A DNA stretch of 13,899 nt from JAIPEK01 sp041685935 (GTDB lineage Bacteria > Desulfobacterota > Desulfobacteria > Desulfobacterales > Desulfobacteraceae): the NCBI GenBank assembly GCA_041685935.1, contig JAWLES010000051.1, positions 1-13,899 on the forward strand, read 5' to 3'. Below, one piece after another: positions 7,927 to 13,899 of the stretch. A program made the translations under genes and the position numbers. The notes under the pieces are model-generated. The model made no database searches. It was not told where the DNA came from and was given only the letters and a program-made list of their open reading frames with translations. Every line of letters starts with the position of its first letter. Position 1 is the stretch's first letter.

Positions 7927-7953
7927 TATATGCTGCTATCCTGATAGCATATA
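7927..7953. promoter_or_regulatory. Inverted repeat in the hysB leader
   Basis: TATATGCT (7927-7934) is matched perfectly by AGCATATA (7946-7953) across 11 bases, giving 19 bases centre to centre, close to two helical turns. A nested GCTATC (7935-7940) / GATAGC (7943-7948) offers an alternative pairing. It could be a protein-binding site or a leader RNA hairpin, since it lies between the predicted transcription start and the hysB start codon. Confidence 0.4.
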
Positions 7954-8025
7954 AAAATCCATACTTTCAACCGGATTAAACGCCGCGTTCTCAAATTTTT
8001 GCTTTTTTCTATCTTACACGAAAGT

Positions 8026-8055
8026 ACTATAGTATACAAAAATTAAAGGTGTCAA
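8026..8055 (-). promoter_or_regulatory. Sigma70-type promoter for hysBAD
   Basis: On the minus strand a perfect -35 box TTGACA (8055-8050) is followed after 18 bases by TATAGT (8031-8026), one mismatch from the -10 consensus. Transcription would start near 8019, giving a leader of about 140 bases before hysB that contains the two inverted repeats at 7906-7922 and 7927-7953. Confidence 0.6.
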
Positions 8056-8063
8056 CAATTACT

Positions 8064-8078
8064 ATGGAAAATTTCCAT
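8064..8078. promoter_or_regulatory. Near-perfect palindrome just upstream of the hysB -35 box
   Basis: ATGGAAA and TTTCCAT flank a single central A (ATGGAAAATTTCCAT), 9 bases upstream of the hysB -35 box. The position suits an activator site for hysBAD or a shared operator for both directions. No regulator family can be named from the motif alone. Confidence 0.4.
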
Positions 8079-8253
8079 GATTGTGCAGACGGGCATTGAT
8101 ATTTTCGATTCAAGCGGGGTTTTGCTCAATCAGGCGGGAAAAGTAAAAATTCCGGTTATTTGTCATTTCAATGAAAAAAAACAGGGTGACGGTTTGACAA
8201 AAGAGTTCAGGTTTGGTAATGAGAAAGCTTTTCCTGAAAAAAGAATGGGTTAG
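8077..8253 (+). CDS. Doubtful small ORF, 58 residues
   Basis: An ORF opens at ATG 8077 and ends at TAG 8253, upstream of the protease gene and in the same direction. It begins MIVQTGIDIFDSSGVLL and ends EKAFPEKRMG, with no recognisable domain, signal peptide or membrane segment. There is no convincing Shine-Dalgarno sequence before the start, and the candidate promoter for the downstream operon lies inside it. It is most likely leader DNA that happens to stay open, but its amino-acid composition is not absurd for a protein. Confidence 0.15.
   Translation: MIVQTGIDIFDSSGVLLNQAGKVKIPVICHFNEKKQGDGLTKEFRFGNEKAFPEKRMG
8194..8222 (+). promoter_or_regulatory. Weak candidate promoter for the protease-hdrA-mvh operon
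   Basis: A perfect TTGACA at 8194-8199 is followed after 17 bases by TAATGA (8217-8222), a poor -10 match. Transcription would start about 60 bases upstream of the protease start. The -35 match is good but the -10 is weak, so it may need an activator or may be accidental. Confidence 0.3.
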
Positions 8254-8289
8254 TATTTTTAAATGGATACATAATAAAGGCTGCCGGGT

Positions 8290-8778
8290 TTGACTGCGGA
8301 AATTTACAAAAAAAATATACTGGTTTTCGGGTGCGGAAACACTTTGTTCGGCAACGACGGGTTCGGGCCCGAGGTTGTCCGGCACTACAAGGAGCATTGC
8401 AAATGCCCTGAATCCGCATTGATCCTGGATGCCGGCACAGGTATACGTGACTACATGTTCGACCTTCTCCTGCTGGAGGACAGGCCGGAGCATCTTTTCG
8501 TGATTGATGCGGTGACCGCGGAGGACAGAACCGAAGGGGAGATTTTCGAGATGAAAGTACCTGATGTGCCGAGAGAGAAACTGTCCGACTTTTCCCTTCA
8601 CCAGTCTCCCTCTTCCAGCCTTCTGGGCGAGCTTGAAAGTCTCGGCGTCAATGTCAGGATATTCTGCGTTCATACGGATACGGTACCCAATGAAATCGAC
8701 CCGGGACTGTCGGAAAAGGTCCGAAACGCGGTGGAAAAGACCTGCCGGGTGTTGGAAAGGGAGCTTTGCCGTTTATGA
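8290..8778 (+). CDS. Hydrogenase maturation protease (FrhD/HycI-like)
   Basis: This is a second C-terminal endopeptidase, only distantly similar to the HysD at 4826-5287. The 162-residue protein starts ILVFGCGNTLFGNDGFGPEVV; probable nickel ligands are D23 (in GNDGFGPE), D73 (in VIDAV) and H104 (in SLHQSP). The NDG form with aspartate rather than glutamate at the first ligand resembles HycI and the F420-hydrogenase proteases (FrhD) more than HybD. The start is TTG 8290 with AAGG 9 bases upstream; no other start in the frame keeps the conserved N-terminal strand. It is the first gene on the strand that carries hdrA-mvhDGA, 102 bases before hdrA, so MvhA is the likely substrate. The MvhA C-terminus is outside the window, so the cleavage site cannot be checked. 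Confidence 0.9.
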   Translation: MTAEIYKKNILVFGCGNTLFGNDGFGPEVVRHYKEHCKCPESALILDAGTGIRDYMFDLLLLEDRPEHLFVIDAVTAEDRTEGEIFEMKVPDVPREKLSDFSLHQSPSSSLLGELESLGVNVRIFCVHTDTVPNEIDPGLSEKVRNAVEKTCRVLERELCRL

Positions 8779-8880
8779 AGTGGATATAAGTTTCGGTCTG
8801 CCGCCGGAGTCTGCGCCGGCCGGGCCGTTTAATGATAATTTGAGGTAGTTGGATTAATTCTAAAATACAGTGAGGTGTTT

Positions 8881-11800
8881 ATGGCGAACAAGCCTGTAGG
8901 TTCGGTTCTGCTGGCTGGAGGAGGTATTTCCGGTATCCAGGCGGCGCTGGATATGGCGGATTCAGGATACTATGTTTACCTTGTGGAGAAGAGTTCCGGG
9001 ATCGGCGGAACCATGGCCCAGCTCGACAAGACGTTTCCCACCAATGACTGTGCCATGTGAATTCTTTCACCCAAGTTGGTTGAGTGCGGTCGGCACTTGA
9101 ATATCGAGTTGTTGACGCTTTCGGAAATTGAAAGTGTTGAAGGTGAAAAAGGGGATTTCACGGTTACGGTCAAAAAGAATCCCAGATTCATTGACGAAGA
9201 AAAATGCATTGCCTGTGGTCTGTGCGCGGAAAAATGCCCCAGGAAAATCGATGACGAGTACAACGAGGGTCTGAACAAGCGGAAGGCTGCATATATCAAA
9301 TACGGTCAGACCGTACCCCTGAAGTACGCCATTGATCCTGAAAACTGTATCTTTCAAACCAGGGGGAAATGCGGAGTCTGCCAGAAGGTCTGCCCCACTG
9401 GGGCCATCGATCATGAAATGAAGGCGGAATACGTCTCACTCAATGTGGGCGCGGTTGTTCTGTCTCCAGGGTTCAAGCCCTTTTCTCCCAGGGGAATCGA
9501 TCATTACGGGTATGATGAAATACCGGATGTGATCACAAGCCTGGAGTACGAGCGGATGCTTTCCGCTTCAGGCCCCTACATGGGCCATATAAAGCGCCTG
9601 TCAGACGGCAGCGAACCGAAAAAGATCGCCTGGATCCAGTGCGTGGGCTCCAGGAACACCAACTGCTCTGACAACGGCCACTGTTCCAGCGTATGCTGCA
9701 TGTATGCGATCAAGCAGGCGGTAATGACCCGGGATCACATAGAAGGAGGCGGCGGGGAACAGTCCATATTTTACATGGATATGCGTACGGACGGCAAAGA
9801 GTACGAAAGGTACTTTGAAGAGTCAAAGAACAAGGGCGTCCGCTACGAGAGGGCAAGACCGCATACCCTGCTGAAAGGGCCGGAAGGTGTGGGTGTGACC
9901 ATGCAGTACACCACCGAATCCGGTGAGCAGACCGACGAGTATTTTGATCTGGTGGTGCTTTCAATCGGGCTTGAGGCACCTGAGGATGCAATGGATCTTG
10001 CCGCCAAATTCGGGTTCGATCTCACCAAATTCAAATTCGCGGAGACGTCAAGTTTTGACCCGGTCACAACAACCCGGGACGGGGTTTACGTAACCGGTGC
10101 CTTCCATTCACCCAAGGCGATTCCCCAGTCTGTTCTGGCAGCCTCCACTGCAGCGGCAGAAGTGGAAAAGGATCTTGTGGAATCCAGGGGGACGCTTGCA
10201 CAGGAAAAGACATTCCCGCAGGAAACAGATATTACCGGCCAGGAGCCGAGAATAGGGGTGTTTGTCTGCTCGTGCGGAAGCAATATTGCAGGAGTTGTGG
10301 ATGTAAAAGCCGTAACTGAATATGCAGCCGGGCTTGACGGAGTTGTTTTCACGGAAAACAACATGTTCACATGCTCCACGGACACCCAGGACCTGATTGC
10401 CGAAAAGATCAATGAAAAGGGTCTTAACCGGGTTGTGATTGCAGCCTGCACTCCGAGGACACACGAGCCGCTTTTCCAGGAAACGCTCCAGAGCACCGGT
10501 CTGAACAAGTACATGATCGAGATGGCCAATATCCGGAACCAGAACTCATGGGTTCACCCCAGCGAGCCGGAAAAAGCAACAGAAAAAGCCAAAGACCAGG
10601 TAAGGATGGCGGTTTCCAAGGTGCGGCACAACTACAGCCTCGAGGATATAGAGGTGAATGTCACCCGGCGCGCCCTTGTGGTCGGTGCCGGGCTTTCCGG
10701 CATGAGCGCGGCGTTGAACCTCGCGGGCCAGGGATATGAAACAGTTCTCATTGAAAAGGAAAAAACCGCAGGCGGAGTGGCCGCAGATCTTAATGAAACC
10801 GCACGCGGAGAAAAGATCCCGCAGAAGGTGCAAAAGCTTGCCGAAGAGATAGAGAGCAATGAGTTTGTGACCTTTTACCCCGGGACCATCCTGAACAGTG
10901 TGTCAGGCTCTGTGGGCAGTTTTACCGGCGAACTCCTCTCCGGTGATGACACCGGCACGGTTGAATTCGGCGTGTGCGTTCTGGCCACGGGGGCCCATGC
11001 CCACACCCCGGATGAATACCTGTACGGACAGGATGAAAGGGTAATGACTTCCCTTCAATTCGACGGTCTTGTCAAAAGCAGCCCGGAAGAGGTTAAAAAC
11101 ACCGGTTCCGCAGTGTTTATCCAGTGCGTGGGTTCCAGGGATGAAAACCGTCCCTACTGCAGCCGGGTCTGCTGCGTCCAGTCCGTGAAAAAGGCGGTGA
11201 TGCTCAAAAAGATGAACCCGGAAATGGATGTGTTCATCCTGTACAGGGATATCCGCACCTACGGGGAAAACGAGGATCTGTACAAACAGGCCCGGGATCT
11301 CGGCGTGATTTTCATCCGGTACGATCTTGATAAAAAGCCTGTGGTGAAAAACAGCGGCGGCAGGCTGGAAGTGGAGGCGTTCGATCCCATTGTACAGCTC
11401 CCTGTGAGCATCAGCGCGGATCGGCTGATCCTTGCCACTGCGATCGTGCCCAATCCAGCTGATTCGTTCGTGAACATGTTCAAGTGCGGGGTGAATGCGG
11501 ACGGATTTCTTACTGAAGCCCATCCGAAATTGAGGCCGGTGGATTCCAATGTGGACGGGGTTTTCCTGGCTGGAATGTGCCACTATCCCAAGCCGGTGGA
11601 CGAGTCCATCGCCCAGGGCAGAGCGGCTGCTTCCAGGGCCTCCGTGATCCTGAGCAAGCAGCACCTGAAGCTGGATGCCATCAAGTCACATGTAACGCAT
11701 AATTGTGACGGATGTGCTCTGTGCCTGGACATCTGCCCTTACAACGCCATCACACTCACCGAGTACGAGGAAAACGGGCGTACTCACAGGAGAATCCAGA

Positions 11801-11922
11801 CTGACAAGGCGCTCTGCAAGGGATGCGGCATCTGCGCAGCCACCTGCCCCAAGGAAGGGGTTGTGGTTAACGGATTTACCAACAGACAGATCAAGGCACA
11901 GGTGGAAAGCCTCCTGAATTAA
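8881..11922 (+). CDS. hdrA: Double-length HdrA, FAD/iron-sulfur protein with selenocysteine (U60)
   Basis: HdrA is the flavin subunit of heterodisulfide-reductase-like complexes, where FAD splits or merges electron pairs. Reading the TGA at 9058-9060 as selenocysteine gives one 1013-residue protein; the frame continues without break. First half: FAD loop GGGISG (13-18), CAMU (C57, U60) then ILSPKLVECGRH, where methanogen HdrA has cysteine or selenocysteine, and an inserted ferredoxin (C109, C112, C115, C119; C156, C164, C167, C171). Middle: the classical HdrA N-terminal domain (VCSCG at 462-466, C498, C523). Second half: another FAD loop GAGLSG (602-607) without the CxxU motif. C-terminus: two [4Fe-4S] motifs (C942-C952, C979-C989). 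Methanogen HdrA is about 650 residues, so this is a fused, partly duplicated form. IQCVGSR occurs in both halves (252-258, 747-753). ATG 8881 follows TGAGG. It is cytoplasmic. Confidence 0.95.
9058..9100 (+). promoter_or_regulatory. UGA-selenocysteine codon and SECIS-like hairpin of hdrA
   Basis: After the TGA, bases 9080-9087 (TTGAGTGC) pair with 9093-9100 (GCACTTGA) in an 8-bp stem including two G-U pairs. The loop GGTCG (9088-9092) is almost identical to the GGTCT loop of the E. coli fdhF SECIS. The loop begins 28 bases after the TGA, longer than in fdhF (about 19) but within the range accepted for bacterial SECIS elements. It is the most convincing of the three hairpins by loop sequence. 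Confidence 0.88.
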
Positions 11923-11939
11923 GCCTGAACAATAAAAGG

Positions 11940-11990
11940 GCAGCCGCCTGTGGCGCCGGAGCTTTGAAGGGCAAAGAGCCTTGCGGCTGC
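11940..11990 (+). other. Long-range RNA stem between hdrA and mvhD
   Basis: GCAGCCGC (11940-11947) pairs perfectly with GCGGCTGC (11983-11990). Inside lies a second hairpin, CTTTG (11962-11966) with CAAAG (11972-11976) and loop AAGGG, extended by GGC/GCC (11952-11954 with 11978-11980). No U-run follows, so this is not an ordinary terminator. The gap is 93 bases and the mvhD ribosome-binding site AGGAG (12001-12005) follows the structure. It may protect or process the mRNA and set the hdrA to mvhD ratio; function is inferred. Confidence 0.5.
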
Positions 11991-12015
11991 TTAAGATATA
12001 AGGAGAGATAATAAA

Positions 12016-12450
12016 ATGTCAGATCGATTTGAACCGAAAATCATCGGGTTTCTCTGCAACTGGTGCGCATATGCGGGCGGAGACCTTGCAGGCGTGTCCA
12101 GGCTTTCGTACCCAACCAACATGAAAGCGATCCGGGTCATGTGCTCGGGCATGGTCCACCCGGACATCGTGGTGGACGCCTTTAAAAAAGGGGCGGACGG
12201 TGTTGCGGTAATGGGTTGACATCTCGGGGAATGTCATTACCAGGATGGTAATTACAAAGCACAATCCAGGGCCGACCTGATTCGAATCATGCTCGAGGAT
12301 TTAGGGATAGACCCGCAGCGGTTCACCATAGAGTGGGTGTCAGGAGCGGAAGGCCCGAGATTCGCCAGCAAGGTGACCGAATTTACTGAACGGATAAAAG
12401 AACTGGGCCCCAACCGGTTTGGTGAAAAGGAGGTTGAAACATGCCTGTAA
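12016..12450 (+). CDS. mvhD: MvhD iron-sulfur subunit with selenocysteine (U68)
   Basis: MvhD carries electrons from the MvhAG hydrogenase to HdrA through a [2Fe-2S] cluster. The protein is 144 residues when TGA 12217-12219 is read as selenocysteine. Conserved ligand candidates are C14 and C17 (FLCNWCAYAGGD), C43 (VMCSGMVHP), U68 and C73 (MGUHLGECHYQDGN). Family members usually have CHIGDCHY at the last site, so U68 sits at a conserved cysteine; a selenocysteine there is also known in methanococcal VhuD. Without readthrough, half of the protein and two ligands would be lost. AGGAG lies 10 bases before ATG 12016. Its last 10 bases overlap the start of mvhG, whose ribosome-binding site lies inside the mvhD coding end. 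No signal peptide is present, so it is cytoplasmic. Confidence 0.96.
12217..12255 (+). promoter_or_regulatory. UGA-selenocysteine codon and SECIS-like hairpin of mvhD
   Basis: After the TGA, ATTACC (12236-12241) pairs perfectly with GGTAAT (12247-12252) around a 5-base loop AGGAT (12242-12246). The stem continues past one C-T mismatch with GT/AC (12233-12234 with 12254-12255). The loop starts 23 bases after the TGA and has a G in its first two positions, as expected for a bacterial SECIS. Confidence 0.85.
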
Positions 12451-13376
12451 ACGTGGCAAGTGACTGGCTGAATTCATGTTCGGGCTGTGAAATCGCAATC
12501 CTGAACCTGGGAGAGACCCTGCTCGAGCTTCTGCCCGAGCTGAACTTCGTGCATATCCCGGTCTTGATGGACCACAAGTACCACGGCCAGACCGGTGAGG
12601 AAAAGAAACTCGATATTCCGGAGGCCACAGTGGGCATCCTTTCCGGAGGCGTCAGGAACGAGGAGCACCTGGAAGTAGCACATGAGATGCGCAAAAAATG
12701 CGACGTGCTCATCGCACTCGGAACCTGCGCAACCCACGGGGGAATACCTGCGCTTATCAACTCGTATACCAATGAAGAGCTTCTGGACCGGTACTATAAC
12801 ACTGAAAGCACTGATTCAGAATACAGTGGCGCTGCCACACAGGGAGTGGCTCCCCTTCTGGACCGATGCTACGCCCTTGACGAGAAGATCGACGTGGATG
12901 TGTATCTGCCCGGATGCCCGCCCCACCCTGACCATATAGGGGCTGCGATCCTCGGGCTCCTCAAGGGAGAACCCGCTGATCTGCCGTTCCGTAGTGTCTG
13001 TGATACCTGCCCCACACAGCGTAAGGGCAAAGGGGAGGTAAAGGAAATCAAAAGAGGCGTGATCCGGCCGGAATTCGATCCTGAAAAGCAGGTCGCAGAG
13101 ATGCGGTGCCTTCTTGAGCAGGGGTATCTCTGCATGGGCCCGGTGACGCGGGCCGGGTGTTCAGGCGCCGAAGGCGAGGCTCCCCGGTGTATCAATGCCC
13201 GCGTTCCCTGCAGGGGATGTTACGGGCCGGTACAGCAGGACGGAAACCAGCTTCTGGATATGCTCAATGCCCTTGTCAGCAACGGCATCGACATCAGCAA
13301 GCTGTCTGACAGGGATAATCTGTTACGGTTCTCAGGGGCTCACAACAGGCTTGTTCCAGGGAAAAACAGGAGATAA
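12441..13376 (+). CDS. mvhG: F420-non-reducing hydrogenase small subunit MvhG
   Basis: This is the small, electron-transferring subunit of the cytoplasmic MvhAG [NiFe] hydrogenase. It has 311 residues with no twin-arginine or other export signal, unlike HysB. Proximal cluster ligands are C13 and C16 (NSCSGCE), C96 (GTCATHGG) and C159 (PGCPPHPD). Eight further cysteines in the C-terminal half (C187, C190, C223, C231, C240, C250, C257, C260) can hold the other two clusters. The start ATG 12441 lies inside the mvhD end, with AAGGAGG at 12426-12432 in mvhD; translation is probably coupled. Five bases separate its stop from the mvhA start. It passes electrons to MvhD and then HdrA. Confidence 0.96.
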   Translation: MPVNVASDWLNSCSGCEIAILNLGETLLELLPELNFVHIPVLMDHKYHGQTGEEKKLDIPEATVGILSGGVRNEEHLEVAHEMRKKCDVLIALGTCATHGGIPALINSYTNEELLDRYYNTESTDSEYSGAATQGVAPLLDRCYALDEKIDVDVYLPGCPPHPDHIGAAILGLLKGEPADLPFRSVCDTCPTQRKGKGEVKEIKRGVIRPEFDPEKQVAEMRCLLEQGYLCMGPVTRAGCSGAEGEAPRCINARVPCRGCYGPVQQDGNQLLDMLNALVSNGIDISKLSDRDNLLRFSGAHNRLVPGKNRR

Positions 13377-13381
13377 CAAGT

Positions 13382-13899
13382 ATGGGAAAGACATTGAATA
13401 TAATGCCGCTTTCCAGGATCGAGGGCCACGCAAGCGTGGAGATCAACCTGGATGACAGCGGCAATGTGGATAAGGCAATCACCCATTTCAACAGCATCAG
13501 GGGATTTGAGAAGTACGTGGAAGGCAAGCCGGCGGAAGAGGTGACTCGCATTGTCACCAGGATCTGCGGCATCTGTCCCTGGCACCACCACCTGGCATCT
13601 GTCAAGGCGGTGGACGGCTGTTTTGATGCAAAAATAGCACCGGCCGGACACATGCTCAGGGAATGCATGCAGAACATGGCCCATATCAACGACAAAATCC
13701 TCCATTTTTATTTTCTGGCGGCTCCCGACTTCGTGATGGGACCGGGGGCCGACTATTCGGTGCGGAACGTCATCGGCATCGCAGGAGCTGCACCGGATCT
13801 GGCCAAACAGGTAATCCGTATGCGCCAGCTCGGCCAGATGATGATGGAAAAATTCGCAGGCAAGGTGATCCATCCCATTGCCGGCGTTCCGGGCGGGTT
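13382..13899 (+). CDS. mvhA: F420-non-reducing hydrogenase large subunit MvhA, 3'-truncated by the window edge
   Basis: This is the catalytic [NiFe] subunit of the cytoplasmic hydrogenase. The first 172 codons are present and open to the end of the window. The N-terminal MPLSRIEGHA and the L1 motif RICGICPWHH (R60, C62, C65, H69) that binds nickel are intact, followed by the family's HINDKILHFYFLAAPDF. AGGAG at 13368-13372 is 9 bases before ATG 13382, overlapping the end of mvhG. The C-terminal L2 motif, which decides whether this subunit also uses selenocysteine and where the maturation protease cuts, lies beyond the window. Confidence 0.96.
   Translation, partial: MGKTLNIMPLSRIEGHASVEINLDDSGNVDKAITHFNSIRGFEKYVEGKPAEEVTRIVTRICGICPWHHHLASVKAVDGCFDAKIAPAGHMLRECMQNMAHINDKILHFYFLAAPDFVMGPGADYSVRNVIGIAGAAPDLAKQVIRMRQLGQMMMEKFAGKVIHPIAGVPGG

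Larger units (their letters stand above)
7882..8289. other. Divergent control region between hysBAD and the hdrA-mvh operon
   Basis: This 408-base, AT-rich stretch separates the two divergent operons. It contains the hysB ribosome-binding site, a sigma70-like promoter reading toward hysB, a weaker candidate promoter reading toward the protease gene, and several inverted repeats that could be operators (listed separately). A palindrome TACTATAGTA at 8025-8034 overlaps the hysB -10 box. Apart from a doubtful 58-residue ORF (8077-8253) I see no gene here. Both operons encode H2-linked enzymes, so shared regulation from this region is plausible. Confidence 0.7.

Noticed and set aside
8803..8820. 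GCCGG/CCGGC hairpin between the protease gene and hdrA
   Set aside because: Five base pairs with an 8-base loop in GC-rich sequence and no U-run; likely chance.
9058..9075. hdrA as a pseudogene or two genes split by a nonsense codon
   Set aside because: The frame is unchanged, the TGA sits exactly at a conserved cysteine position, family sequence continues on both sides, and a SECIS-like hairpin follows. The same pattern recurs in mvhD and hysA.
1..13899. CRISPR arrays, insertion sequences, tRNA or rRNA genes
   Set aside because: I saw no regularly spaced direct repeats, transposase motifs, or tRNA/rRNA-like sequence. Nothing in base or codon use points to a mobile insertion.

Overview
The window is a hydrogenase locus, most likely from a sulfate-reducing member of the Desulfobacterota (former Deltaproteobacteria, Desulfobacterales-like). 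I infer this from three things together: a periplasmic [NiFeSe] hydrogenase, a cytoplasmic HdrA/MvhDGA module, and heavy use of selenocysteine. No ribosomal RNA or other taxonomic marker is present, so the placement is an inference from gene families.

Layout, left to right. (1) Plus strand, 1-4809: a 5'-truncated hypF, then hypD and hypE (maturation of the NiFe(CN)2CO centre), then an EamA-type ten-helix transporter. (2) Minus strand, 4826-7881: an operon read right to left as hysB (Tat-exported small subunit), hysA (large subunit) and hysD (maturation endopeptidase), with a hairpin terminator or attenuator between hysA and hysD. (3) A 408-base divergent control region, 7882-8289, with a good sigma70-type promoter for hysBA and several inverted repeats. 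(4) Plus strand, 8290-13899: a second hydrogenase maturation protease, a 1013-residue double-length HdrA, MvhD, MvhG, and the start of MvhA, which runs off the window.

The main result is that three genes contain an in-frame TGA that should be read as selenocysteine: hysA (U481, in the C-terminal DPUxxC nickel-binding motif), hdrA (U60, in the CxxU motif before the conserved ILSPKLVE stretch) and mvhD (U68, in the MGUHLGEC motif). In each case the protein resumes in the same frame with family-typical sequence, and a bacterial SECIS-like hairpin starts 10-25 bases after the TGA. A conventional gene caller would truncate hysA and split or truncate hdrA and mvhD.

How the genes probably work together. 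HypDEF build the Fe(CN)2CO part of the active site for both hydrogenases. HysD and the second protease each trim the C-terminus of their neighbouring large subunit. HysAB would oxidise or make H2 on the periplasmic side. MvhAG, MvhD and HdrA would form a cytoplasmic H2-linked, flavin-based electron-bifurcating or confurcating module. HdrB and HdrC, its usual heterodisulfide-reducing partners, are not in the window. Selenium supply would affect both hydrogenases and the electron-transfer subunits at the same time.
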